Shown here: one piece after another, positions 1 to 9,596 of the stretch
How positions within the stretch are numbered: the stretch's first letter is position 1
Layout: the number at the start of each line of letters is the position of its first letter
Source: Capsicum annuum
Taxonomy: Eukaryota > Streptophyta > Magnoliopsida > Solanales > Solanaceae
DNA length: 64,000 bases
Reading direction: 5' to 3'
Assembly: GCF_002878395.1 (NCBI RefSeq)
Contig: NC_061119.1
Span: 14,631,462 to 14,695,461 of the forward strand
Position numbers and translations under genes: made by a program
The notes under the pieces: model-generated
Databases searched by the model: none
Told to the model about the DNA's origin: nothing
Seen by the model: only the letters and a program-made list of their open reading frames with translations

Positions 1-349
1 TTAAATTTAAGTCCAATTGCTATTGTTTCTCTGCAGTGAGGACAAATATTGATCCCTTCTCAAAACTTGACACACATAAACACGAGCACCAACCGTCAGT
101 AATTAGTAATAGGGTATCTGCACCATCTTCATGAGGTCCTCAGACTTATCAATTTCGAACCCATCAAACTTAACGGTACAATGCAGGATCTTTTTTGAAT
201 GATTAATGCCTAATCGGTTAAAAACTGCATTCACAAAAATATTGTACTTTGTGTGTGTTGTCCTGGTAACCTTATCAGTAATACATACTTAACTCCCACA
301 GATATGATAGTGGATCCATCTTCATGCACATTATTCTTCCTAGCCCATC

Positions 350-575
350 TATGGCTTAAATTAAATAAACAGATGACTAGCTTGTTGCAACAGATGCCAC
401 ATCTGTTTATATTGTCAAACAATTAGAGACATCTGTTACAACAGTTGATCAACCTGTTGCAGAAATCAAACAAATATATACATCTGTTACAAAAGATTGC
501 CAGTATGTTATAAGTTATCTAGCAGAAAAAATATATTTTGCAACAGATTACCCATCTGTTAGATTTATTTTAAAG
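350..575. repeat. Degenerate palindromic ATCTGTTGCAACAGAT repeat cluster
   Basis: Several imperfect copies of a motif close to ATCTGTTGCAACAGAT, which is its own reverse complement, occur here (for example around 379-396, 427-445, 478-490 and 538-560). The cluster lies directly upstream of the small gene at 633. The same motif recurs around the second small gene, so it looks like a local repeat family and not a random match. No function is known to me. Confidence 0.6.
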
Positions 576-607
576 CAATTTTCTTTTCTTTCCGAGATAC
601 AATAATT

Positions 608-616
608 TATAAATAG
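608..616 (+). promoter_or_regulatory. TATA box (TATAAATAG) of small gene 1
   Basis: TATAAATAGGTCCCTC is shared almost letter for letter with the promoter of the paralogous gene at 2030, so it is a conserved core promoter. It lies only about 25 bp before the ATG at 633, which would put normal transcription initiation at or after the start codon. Confidence 0.6.
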
Positions 617-632
617 GTCCCTCCTTACAAAT

Positions 633-800
633 ATGGATGATCCAGATTCGTACAAAAATATTCATATCGAGTCCTTGAGTGAACTTCAAAGGCAGTTTGA
701 TGAACTTCAGAGAGATTTGGCTGACTTCGGAGCAAGACTGCCGGATGAAAAATGTCTGATTGACAATAATAATAATAGTAGTAATAGTAATAATAATTAG
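633..800 (+). CDS. Small acidic protein with Asn-rich tail, paralogue 1 (55 aa)
   Basis: The frame runs from ATG at 633 to TAG at 800 and encodes 55 residues. The start MDDPDS resembles MADPVW of the gene at 2030. Residues about 14-38 follow a heptad-like pattern (LSELQRQFDELQRDL), suggesting a short coiled coil. The C-terminus is CLID followed by an N/S run encoded by AAT and AGT codons. An AATAAA poly(A) signal lies at 930-935. I do not recognise the family; no signal peptide or membrane segment is visible. Compared with paralogue 2, about 70 bp of 5' UTR between TATA box and ATG are missing and the middle is shorter, so this copy may be a decaying duplicate. Coding status is inferred from paralogy and promoter context, not proven. 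Confidence 0.5.
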   Translation: MDDPDSYKNIHIESLSELQRQFDELQRDLADFGARLPDEKCLIDNNNNSSNSNNN

Positions 801-1387
801 GTAATGTTTTTATTTTAGCGATTATTTTCCTCCTTTTGTATATCAAATCTACCCAAGGAATTCAAAAATCTATGAACATTCATTTTATTTTGTTGTCGAC
901 TTTGAATTTTTAATTCTTATTTAGTATTTAATAAAAATCATTCTGTTTATTTCTTGTTCTCAACATGTCGACAGTTGGTAGTAGGGATTGAGCAGCAATT
1001 TGTGTCAACAGTTAGAGGTTAATCTGCTACGACAGATCAATCATATGCTACACCTGGCGATTATTAATAAAAAAGGTTTATTGTTATTGAGAGGGTGAAA
1101 AGAAAAAGACATGACTTTCCGTTCCGATTATTCAATATGAAAAATATTTCGTAAATAAATAATAAGGAAATAAATGATAAACATAATTTATAACCACAAT
1201 TTTAATAACTAATCGTGACTTTTAACCATTTTTGTTTTTGAATTTGTTTTTAAAATTATTTATTATATAATAAAATGGTTATTATTTTATTAAAAATTTT
1301 GAAAAGGTATTTTTTTTATTTATAAAATAAAAAAGTGAGCAAATTTGGATCAATGATATGATGATAGTTATTTTTTTTAAAAAAAAG

Positions 1388-1900
1388 TAGATTATATGTT
1401 GCAACAATTAAATTATCTGATGCAACAGGTTCACTATGGTTGCAACAGAAGATATATCTATTGTCACAGATGATTTATCTGATGCAATCTATATCGAGTC
1501 ACAACTCAATACAAGCGGTTCTTGGAAAGAACTAATTAATAATAATAATCTGAAAAGTCATGACATATCACAATATTTCTTAATTTAATTAATTCATTAA
1601 TTTTCACACTAATAAAAAATGTAATTAATAAATGAAGGTGAACAGTTAGATTTTATGTTGCAGCAGATATGTTATCTGATGCAACATATTTTATATTTGT
1701 TGCAACATATAATATATTTGTTGTCACAGATGTGTTATCTGATGCAACAGATATAGAATCTGTTGCCACAACTCAATAAAAACGGTTCTTCGCAAGAACT
1801 AATTAATATTAATAATCTGAAAAATCATGACTTATATCACAATATTTATTTTCTTAATTTAATCAAAAATATAATTAATGTATGAAGGTGAATAGTCGCG
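1388..1900. repeat. Tandem duplication (two units of about 260 bp) upstream of small gene 2
   Basis: Two adjacent units share the same order of landmarks: palindromic TGTTGCAACA motifs, then CACAACTCAATA, CGGTTCTT...AAGAACTAATTAAT, AATCTGAAAA, TCATGAC, TATCACAATATTT, and finally ATGAAGGTGAA. Unit 1 ends near 1647 and unit 2 near 1893. The second unit runs up to the promoter of the gene at 2030. Confidence 0.65.
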
Positions 1901-1933
1901 CGTCTTTTTGCCTCTCATTCAAATTCAATCCTC

Positions 1934-1942
1934 TATAAATAG
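1934..1942 (+). promoter_or_regulatory. TATA box (TATAAATAG) of small gene 2
   Basis: TATAAATAGGTCCCTCGTTACTC lies 88 bp before the ATG at 2030, a normal plant spacing (TATA to start site about 30 bp, then a 5' UTR of about 60 bp). Conservation with the box at 608 supports a real promoter. Confidence 0.65.
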
Positions 1943-2029
1943 GTCCCTCGTTACTCAATTCTTCATTCAAATACACTCTATTTATTTATTGCATCTCATC
2001 TTTTATATTACACTCTAGAAGATAAGATT

Positions 2030-2213
2030 ATGGCTGACCCAGTGTGGGACGTTGCTTTTCTGCAAGACCCTGTGAATGAACTTCGGAATCAAGTTCGTGA
2101 TCTGCAATGGGAACAGGGAGGAGTTAGATCAAGAATGCTCCGCGAAATATGCAGGTTGAGGAGGGCCTTGCTACTTCCTGTTGAAGATTGGTCGGCTGGC
2201 AATGATGATGATG

Positions 2214-2248
<35 letters not shown>

Positions 2249-2251
2249 TAG
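2030..2251 (+). CDS. Small charged protein with poly-Asn tail, paralogue 2 (73 aa)
   Basis: The 73-residue frame starts at an ATG preceded by an in-register TATA box and a pyrimidine-rich leader. Residues 1-13 (MADPVWDVAFLQD) are followed by a helical, heptad-like, charged segment at about 14-48 (NELRNQVRDLQ, then RMLREICRLRRALLL). An acidic GNDDDD stretch then leads into eleven Asn residues encoded only by AAT, which end at the stop codon. An AATAAA signal lies at 2304-2309. The gene at 633 shares the start, a coiled-coil core with an ELxxQ(x)xxLQ pattern and the Asn tail, so the two are diverged duplicates. No known domain is recognised. The tail length is set by an AAT microsatellite and is probably variable. 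Transcription is plausible but not shown. Confidence 0.6.
2216..2248 (+). repeat. (AAT)11 coding microsatellite
   Basis: Eleven uninterrupted AAT triplets encode the C-terminal Asn run of the small protein and stop directly at the TAG codon. Confidence 0.85.
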
Positions 2252-2399
2252 ACTATTATTTTTCTTTTAGTCTATTATATGTATTTTTATTTATTTTTTG
2301 TTTAATAAATAAATTATGTTTGATCTTTGACATTTTAATCCATTTTTAATTTTCATTCTGTCTATTATCTTCTCAACAAACATGTCGATGATTCGACGT

Positions 2400-2570
2400 A
2401 AAAAAGAATAATTTAGAATCCAGTAGCAATAGCAAGATTTATCTGTTAGGTTTGTGGCAGGGGTTGATGTGTTGTTCAAAATAGATTACTCATGTTGCAT
2501 CAAATAAGAAGTTGATGCAACAGATAAATAGTCTGTTTCAACAGATGACTAGTTTGTTGCTTTGCTTGGC
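2400..2570. repeat. Repeat block with palindromic motifs, copy 1
   Basis: The segment with AGAATCCAGTAGCAATAGCAAG, ATCTGTTrGGTTTGTGGCAGGGG and later GCAACAGATAA is repeated at 2938-3260, so the 3' flank of small gene 2 was duplicated. Copies of the palindromic ATCTG/CAGAT motif continue through it. Confidence 0.55.
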
Positions 2571-2589
2571 TCTAACGTTTTAATTCGTA

Positions 2590-2940
2590 CTCCCTCTGTC
2601 TAAAATTACCCGTCCCAAATTGAGTTGCCACATTGATTAAAAAAAATAATTAATAACATGTCTAGTTTATCATAACCCACTGATCAGTTGGTGGGACATT
2701 AGACGTGTTTGAAATAACCATTGTTTGTTATTTAATCGAAATTTCATAAGAGAAGAAAGCTTTTAACGTCGGTTGCGTATAGTCCCCCTATTAAATGATG
2801 TTTTAATTTTAATTTGGAGAAAAAATTATTAATACAAAGGGTAAAACATGGGTTTTTTTTAATCTTTTATTGATTAATGAAAAAGAAAGTAAAATGAGAA
2901 ATCAAATTAGGAAATTTGGGATGGGTAATTGGGCGTAAGG
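2590..2940. mobile_element. Stowaway-like MITE, imperfect ends
   Basis: The left end reads TACTCCCTCTGTCTAAAATTACCCGTCCCAAATT (2589-2622), the familiar CTCCCTC start of Mariner/Stowaway elements. The right end contains AAATTTGGGATGGGTAATT (about 2911-2929), the inverse of the left end. The outermost right bases are not a clean copy, so the boundary is approximate. It separates the two copies of the flanking repeat block. Confidence 0.5.
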
Positions 2941-3260
2941 AATAATTTTGAATCCAGTAGCAATAGCAAGTGTTGAAAACATATTGGTTATCTGTTGGGT
3001 TTGTGGCAGGGGCTGATTTGTGTTGTTTCAAATAGATTAATCATTCATTGCAACAAATAATTAGTCTGGTGCAACAGATAAACATCCTGATGTAATAGAT
3101 AATTAGTCTGGTGCAACAGATAAACATCCTGATATAACAGATAATACGTCTGATGCAACAAATAATACGATGATGCAATATATAAATAGTCGATGCAATA
3201 GATAAATCTTCTGATGCAACAGATTACTCATCTGATGCACCAGATGATTGATCTGTTTAA
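2938..3260. repeat. Repeat block with palindromic motifs, copy 2
   Basis: This is a second copy of the 2400-2570 block, extended by a run of degenerate units with consensus near CTGATGCAACAGATAA (about 3060-3255), spaced roughly 20-30 bp apart. Confidence 0.6.
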
Positions 3261-5271
3261 ATTGTGGGCACTTATGCTAGATTCATAATCGGGGTTCTAT
3301 CCATTATTAGAAAAACAGAAGTGTACCCAGATGACAAATACAAATAAAAATCATAATTTTACTTAACAAAGTCACCTATGAAGTAATGCCAAAGTGGAAA
3401 GTGATGTAGTAAACAAAATTTGACCTAAGAAATTGGTCAGATCGCAGCAGTAGCGTTGTACCAACAACAACAATAACAACAACAACAACAAATGATCGAC
3501 AAGAAGTAGATGAAGATGATAATGAAGTAGAAGATGATGATAATGAAGCAGAAGATGATGAATAAAGCAGCAGAAACAGAAACAATTAACAACAAAAATC
3601 GCTAAGAGAGAGAAAACAACAATGGATGAGAAGAGAGAGAAAAGTGGTTTTTTTCCCTCCGTTTTCCGTTATTTTAGGTATACATTGGGATCAAAGTGTA
3701 AATTTAAAAACTTGTGAATTATTTTCAAACTTCCCCAACTTTCTTAATCCATAATAGAGTAATTGTCACCTCCAACTAACAATTAAGACTTGTGTCACCT
3801 ACACCTCATTTTAAAACTCTTTTGTCACCTGTGGCCCAAACCCCCAAGCAACTTAAGGTGAGATAAGCAAGGGAAAATTTGTTCAAATCAACATTGCTCT
3901 TTCAATTGCAGCAGTAATAAGCTACTTTTCCAGCCAATAACATTGCTCCAATTCAAGATGCATTTACCAGAATGCCCTTCAAGTGCCAAAGCAGACAGTA
4001 GATCAACATATCTGTTTCAGTACCACTTGATTGACTTTCATTGCCATTTATAAATAAGGAGAATTGTAGTCTATGATTTCAATCTGAGTTTGATATATAT
4101 CTATAATATATTAAAAGTGTGAAAGGTCTTAGAAATAATGTTTGAACTTTTTACCTTTTATTAAAAATTTCGTAATAGATAAAATCATCTCTTTATTTTT
4201 TTTACTTATTATTTAGTATCTTTATAATATTGAATCCTAAAATATAAAGGAAACAAACATTAGGCAAGAGGTGTACGTGTATGATTGTATTAAGAAATCC
4301 AAAATATATGATAAGAGGTTGTGAAAATTAAAACTCCAATAATGAAAAGAATCATTGACCTGCAGCAACTAAAAGACATAAGTTTTGCCATATTCCTTCG
4401 AGGAATACTATTAACAGAATTTCTTCGCAGTTGATTAATTACGATGGTAGTCCCTCTTTATTATTAAACATTAATTTCAATTATTTCTTTTTTGGATCTT
4501 ATTTGTAGCTTTATGATTGAGTAACATAATTTTGAAGTTTCTGAATCAATGGTCATTGCGTATTTAGATCTATGATTCATGTCTATCAAGAAGTCTACTA
4601 AGAACAACGTTGATCACGCTTCTGCATGTTGTTGAGATGAAGATACACATACATACAATTGACATATAGCAATGTCCGAAAAAATTCTTTATGTTGCTGT
4701 TATATTATAAAGTCAGACTAGCTACAAAGTACCTACCTTTTATCATGTGCCAGGCATTGTGACCATCTTTTTCACTCTTTTAAAAATTGTGAAATTTAAA
4801 ACCATAAATATATTTGTATATTTGCATACGATAGTTACAAACACACTTCACATAGAGTTTTTTTTTTTCGTGTATATAAAAAAAGAGTTCTAAAATATAT
4901 ATATGATAAGGAACAACGAAGAAAATATTTATATATATCAAATTTATATAAGTATATCATGCATATTACATCTAATACAAGAAGGTCAACAAATGTGGTC
5001 CTATTGTATTATTATGTTTTGTGTAATTTAATGTTCTTTCGTTGTGTTGATTTAATTATTATTGTAAGTGTCTACTTATTATTTAGTTTTAGTTCATGTA
5101 TTTGATTCTTTTTTCATTTGTTTGTTGCCCTAAATGTTAAATACTATATTTGTGGAAAAGTTTGATTTATCATATTGTTTTGATATCTCCGTTATCGTAT
5201 TATTTTGCTGTAGTTACAGATGATAGATGAATATTTGATCGGACTTTGACAAAATTTTTATGTAAAAATTT

Positions 5272-5274
<3 letters not shown>
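3261..5274. other. AT-rich intergenic DNA, nothing recognised
   Basis: A CAA/GAT/GAA simple-repeat tract (about 3455-3565) yields open frames by composition only. No gene, TE ends or RNA were recognised elsewhere in this stretch. Confidence 0.5.

Positions 5275-5311
<37 letters not shown>
5275..5311. repeat. (AT)n microsatellite
   Basis: An uninterrupted AT dinucleotide run marks the left limit of recognisable pararetroviral sequence. Confidence 0.95.
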
Positions 5312-5313
<2 letters not shown>

Positions 5314-5463
5314 TTCATCTTTTCTTTCAAGGACTGATTTGTTATTTCTATATCCTAAATTATCACTTCTCTCTAAGCAGTTTTTAAAATGTTCTATACA
5401 TTCTTCTATTTTCATGTCGTCCTTTTGACATCCTTTACATTTAAAAGTTATATATTTATATTC

Positions 5464-6507
5464 TTATGCTAAGTTTTTAGCCTTTTCTATGGCCATGTCT
5501 ACTTCATATCCTTCTTGTAGGACTTCTATATTCATAAACTCGCTTTCTGTTTCAATATTACTCTCTGTTTCATCATCGTCTAAATTTCTTTTAGTTGTGT
5601 TATTATAATCCATAAACCTGACCGAAGTTTCTCCTTTACTTGTAGTATATAATAGATGAGAGTCTGGTGTAAAAATTTTTGGTTTAGTAAATTTGTTTAA
5701 ATTCCATTCTAAACCTGCATATATTTTGGGGTCTATTTTTATTGGTTTTATTAAACTTATGCCTTTATTTTCCATTATTTCAACTACATCATTTACTTTT
5801 AGTTTAAATTTTGTATTACTACTTAAAGTTAATTTTCCAATAAACCCTATGCACATTAATAAATTATTTCCACTATTCATTTCTTCGTACCCTTTAGTTT
5901 GGATTCCTATTTTAATGTTTTTTCCAAATTCTTTTAAGTTCATTAGGAAGTCTGGACTTATATAGAATATTCCTCCATTATTTGTCATATCTACTTCAGT
6001 TAATCCTATTATTGACTTCTTAATGTCTGACCATCGATCATCATATATTGTTATTAATACTTTGGATCCTAGATTTTTTCTAGTTAGACCTTTTATTCCT
6101 ATAACAATTAAACCCATATGCATCAATATCATTCTATTATTTTTTATATGTCTTAAGGAATTAGCATTTACTAAATCTAGTATTTTAAAATCTTCTCCTA
6201 TAGCCGATATTTGTTCTTCCCTATAATATCTATATAACTGATTTTCTGTAGAAAAATATCATGCGTTATATAGTGTTTTAGGATTTAATAATTTTAATTG
6301 ATGTTGTTGGAAAATTTGTAAATCTTTGTCTACATCTATTGTTTCGTTAAGTTCTTGGTTCTGCTCCATATTAGGTTGTCTTCTGCATATTCTAGATAAT
6401 ATATTATTATTTCCTATTCTATTCTCCGAAAAACTTATTCTTTGTCTTTCTTCTCCTTGTCTTTCATTATTTTCGATGGTTCTCCGTCTATTTGATAGAA
6501 AGTCCAT
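5464..6507 (-). pseudogene. Pararetroviral movement protein (30K superfamily), interrupted
   Basis: The frame is open from ATG at 6507 to TAA at 5464-5466, except for one in-frame TGA at 6259-6261. Movement proteins of this group bind nucleic acid and modify plasmodesmata for cell-to-cell spread. The diagnostic pattern is in the C-terminal piece: an xSDxKKSIIGLxEVD stretch, a short YISPDFL segment, then KGYE..N..NLL...GFIGKL, which matches the GY...NLL...GRL block of caulimovirid movement proteins. The N-terminal piece (6507-6262) is polar and Q/E/R-rich. After the TAA at 5464 the same frame stays open for about 50 codons with a CxxC pair and further Cys/His, so that stop may also be a later lesion. 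With these breaks it is not expected to give a full-length protein. Confidence 0.65.
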
Positions 6508-6740
6508 TTTTGTGGTTTTCTTATTATATTTTTTCGTTCTTGTTTAGGAGTTAATTCAATTCGTTTTAATTGGTTAATAAGTTCGTCTATTTCAAAGTTA
6601 TTTTTTGGTTGGACTTCTTTAATTTTTATTAAGATGTCTATTTTCTTATGTAGTTCGGGTAATTCTGGTTCTTCCTGGAGAAGTTTTTGAGTTTCGTTGT
6701 GAGAGAGATTTAGAAAATAATATTTCAGGAATAAAGTGGC
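6435..6740 (-). pseudogene. C-terminal part of an upstream pararetroviral ORF
   Basis: An open frame without an ATG runs from a TAA at 6741-6743 to a TAA at 6435-6437 and overlaps the movement-protein start by about 70 bp in another phase. It is rich in K, E, L, I and Q with a helical EEPELPELHKKIDIL region. Overlap of neighbouring frames is usual in compact pararetroviral genomes. Its identity (virion-associated protein or another small ORF) is not clear. It is absent from simple ORF lists because it lacks a start codon. Confidence 0.45.
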
Positions 6741-6782
6741 TTAAGGAACGGATTAAGAGTATCTTATCAATTAGGATAATAA

Positions 6783-7100
6783 ATGTCGATAAGATATATT
6801 GAGTGTGTTAGAGAAATACAACGTCAATATTATAGAGAATTTGCTTATAAACATCAACTTGTAAAAATTCGGAAACAACTTGTAGAAAGACTAGAGTTGT
6901 TAAATAAAGAAATAAGAAACCTAGAAATAGATATTTTAAATTTTAAAGAAACAGACGAAATAATTACCATAACATCTAACTATTATAAAAAAGCATTAAT
7001 TAGCGAACACTCTAGGCTGATAGAAAATATACAAGAAGTAGAATTGGATATAACCTATACAAATAATAGATTGAAATATCAAACTAAGCTAAGCAGATAA
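6783..7100 (+). CDS. Hypothetical 105-aa coiled-coil protein, possibly an inverted pararetroviral fragment
   Basis: The ATG-to-TAA frame of 105 codons is very rich in K, E, I, L, R and Y, with long heptad-like stretches (about residues 25-55, VERLELLNKEIRNLEID, and 70-95). No catalytic motif, signal peptide or membrane segment is seen. Its AT-rich codon use and lysine/glutamate bias resemble the pararetroviral frames next door, but it lies on the opposite strand starting about 40 bp away. That would fit a head-to-head inverted rearrangement, common among endogenous pararetroviruses. It could equally be an unrelated chance ORF in AT-rich DNA. Function unknown. Confidence 0.35.
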   Translation: MSIRYIECVREIQRQYYREFAYKHQLVKIRKQLVERLELLNKEIRNLEIDILNFKETDEIITITSNYYKKALISEHSRLIENIQEVELDITYTNNRLKYQTKLSR

Positions 7101-7930
7101 TCAAAGATAATAAACGAGGATATATTTCAGTGAATAATGATTGATTTTTTAGCATATCAGTTTGTAAAACCTACTCAGTACTCCCTCTTTCCTACTGTTT
7201 CTTCATGTTTATCATTCTTATAGTTTATATTTTCCCCAGAGTTTTTTTTTTTTTACTTTACCCTGTTCATCTCTTCCTCTTAATCTATGTTCTTAACATC
7301 TTACTTCTGTAACCACACCCCGGAAAATTTTTGTCTGGCAGCTAACACTCGTCCTTTGTCTATTTTGCAGACCTGTTGGACTATCAAGGCCAGAATTCCT
7401 AGAAATTTACAGGTTAATCCATCGTTGTTATTAAGAAATTAAGAGGCTAACCATATACTAAGGGTAAGAATTTTATAGATAATTTAATTTACATGATTTA
7501 CAAAAATATGTAGAATAACTTTAAACATGGATATAAGAACATGAGTATAAATATTTTTTGTGGGGAAAATATGTAAATAAGAACTTACATGAAGTAACTA
7601 GGAGAGAGGTTTCCCTTTCGGGAACCCTCTTAAGATCGAATAGAAAACTTGGAGCTTTTATTTAAATCACAATAATACAAAGTTTATACAAGAAAGACTG
7701 GCTTGGATAAGTTTTTTGGGAGGAAGGGTTTAAACATTTCAAGTAGGTTTTGAAGTTGGTTGATTTCACTCTACCTTCCTTCTAAGAAATGTACGCCATA
7801 TATATATATATATATATATCCTAATTCATACCATTGTCATTTTTATTGGTTCTATATTTATAGGTTACCCTATAATTAAAAACATACTTATCTTTAAAAT
7901 TTCAAACCTCACATCACAAAGAAGTTTTCT
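7101..7930. other. AT-rich spacer with (TA)n at about 7799-7819, no gene seen
   Basis: No coding potential or TE termini were recognised. A TA dinucleotide run is the only distinct feature. Confidence 0.5.
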
Positions 7931-9005
7931 TATAAAATACATCTTTTTCCCTCTGAACTTGTCCTCCAAACTCACTTTAGCACTTAAACTTAACTTCTGT
8001 TTATTTACTCTCCTTAACATCTTTAAAATATATTTGTTTCACCCCTCAAAACTGAATACCACTCTCACAACGGAGAGTGGGTTACACACGCGCCATGTCA
8101 GTGTCAAATTAGTGCCACGTAAGAAATTAGGATTTTTTTTTAAAATCCCCCCCCCCCCCCCCCCCCGTTCTTTCTCCCCTTCCACCCCCCCCCCCCCCAC
8201 TTTCCATTCTTTCTCCTCTTTCAGCCCCACCCCTACCCCACCCTTCCAGCCCCCACCCCCGTTCTTTCTCCCTCCAGCCCCCCACCCCTACCCCCACCCC
8301 CTTCTTTCTTATTCAAACACAAAAATATTTTCATCAAGTTAAAATTAATTTTTTTCAAATTGTCTTATTAACAAAAAATTTCAAAAGTAAAAATTAAAAG
8401 AAATCTCATTGATGATAAGTGATTCAAAAACAAAATTATCAATTTAATTTAATTTTTATCTAAATTTTGAGGGAGTTGGATTGAAGGTTGAGATGGTGTT
8501 CAATGGAGAAAATTATTTAATAGTGTTTTCATGTTTGTTCTTGGGTGGTTTAAATGGAGAAAAGTAAAAAAAATTAAAGGAAAGTGTTATTCTTGAGTGG
8601 TGTTGTTAATGGAGGAAAGTGAAAAAAATTAAAGAAAAGTGTTGTTCTTGGGTGGTGTTGTTTATGGAGGAAAGTGAAAAAAATTTGAAGTTGTTAATGG
8701 AGGTTTGAGTGTTGTTGTTGATGATGATGATGATTTGAAGAAAAAAGAAGAAAAAAGTGTCCATTTTTTTATTTTTATTTTAATTTTAATTTTTTTAAAA
8801 TTTTTTATTATATTTTAAATATAAGATTACTGAAATTAGTTTTTGTAATAAATAAACGCGTCCCTTTTTTAAAAAAAATGTCAGGTCAGTTTTAGGGGTC
8901 AAACAAATACACTTTAAAGATGTTAAGGAGATAAATAAACGAAATTTAAGTTTAAGTGTTAAGTGAGTTGGAAGAACAAACTCAGGGAGGCAGAAATGTT
9001 TTTAT
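7931..9005. mobile_element. Foldback/MULE-like element A (long TIRs, C-rich core)
   Basis: The left end (about 7936-8100, with CTCACTTTAGCACTTAAACTTAAC and CCTTAACATCTTTAAA) is the inverse of the right end (about 8860-9000, TTTAAAGATGTTAAGGAG and GTTTAAGTGTTAAGTGAGTT). The core has long C and CCCACCC tracts at 8147-8310. The organisation matches element C at 15390, including an ACTCTCACAACrGAGAGTG hairpin and GTGCCACGTAAGAAATT, so they belong to related families. No target duplication could be found, so the ends are approximate. There is no coding capacity; the Pro-rich ORF over the C tract is compositional. Confidence 0.6.
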
Positions 9006-9415
9006 GTTGATGTCAGTATAATAGTAAAAATCATTAATTACAAGGTTAACTTATAAAATCATTTGCCTTTTCATATTATAAGACAAATAATTAGTGTGAT
9101 GTCATTAACCCACCACAAGCCTAAAGAACCTTATCGACAAAGGTTATAATTTTCTTTTCATCCACTCCTAAAAGCATACTATAAATTTTTAAAAAACATA
9201 CAACTATGCATGTAACAAAACGAAATAACTGAGAAAATTCTAGGAAATTAATAACTTTTAAAAATAATATCGTAGAAATGAAATTTTACTCGTAAAGAAC
9301 AAGTTGATACGTCAAAAGTAGATGTATGATATATAAGCAATATATTTCGTCATGCCTTATTTGTAACTTTTGTTTTTTCTCTCTTAGATTTCGGCTTCCG
9401 TCGAATATTTTTGAA

Positions 9416-9596
9416 AGGTGGTCTTGGAGTAATTAAGAAGGTTACTGTTATGTGATCAGGACATTACAAGTTCAAGTCGTAAAAATAATTCCTTGTAGAA
9501 ATATAGGTAAAGTCACGTTTAGTAGATCTTTGTATTAATATGATCCTTTTTCGGACTCTATAGATAGCAGAAGCTTTAATGTATCAATTCTTTTTT
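9416..9596 (+). mobile_element. tRNA-derived SINE (Solanaceae TS/SolS type), copy 1
   Basis: The order GTCTTGGAGTAA...GGTTACTG.TATGTGATCAGGACATTACAAGTTCAAGTC...CTTGTAGAAATA..GGTAA...TTCGGACTCTATAGATAGCAGAAGCTTTA matches the familiar nightshade SINE with a degenerate B box (AAGTTCAAGTC, expected GGTTCGAnTCC). RNA polymerase III-derived and non-coding. Ends are approximate and many CpG sites are decayed. Confidence 0.65.

Larger units (their letters stand above)
5312..6740 (-). mobile_element. Endogenous pararetrovirus (Caulimoviridae) fragment
   Basis: The minus strand carries, in order, the end of one AT-rich reading frame (6740-6435), an overlapping movement-protein frame (6507-5464) and a further open stretch in the same frame (5463-about 5312) with spaced cysteines. 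Overlapping frames and this gene content fit an old integrated copy of a plant pararetrovirus. No reverse transcriptase or coat protein is visible, so it is a fragment. The genus cannot be assigned from what is present. The break at the left coincides with an AT microsatellite. Confidence 0.65.

Noticed and set aside
3376..3585. Ser/Val-rich minus-strand ORF and the acidic Asp/Glu/Asn plus-strand frame ending near 3565
   Set aside because: Both are translations of a CAA/GAT/GAA simple repeat. The plus-strand frame has no ATG. I considered a third member of the poly-Asn gene family but found no TATA box or DP start.
5246..5428. 60-aa plus-strand ORF and other plus-strand ORFs at 5693-6547
   Set aside because: They are antisense shadows of the pararetroviral frames or run through the AT microsatellite.
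7959..8342. 127-aa Pro/Ser-rich ORF on the plus strand and its minus-strand Gly/Glu-rich partner
   Set aside because: It is produced by the poly-C and CCCACCC tracts of foldback element A. No domain, no promoter, and both strands are open because of composition.
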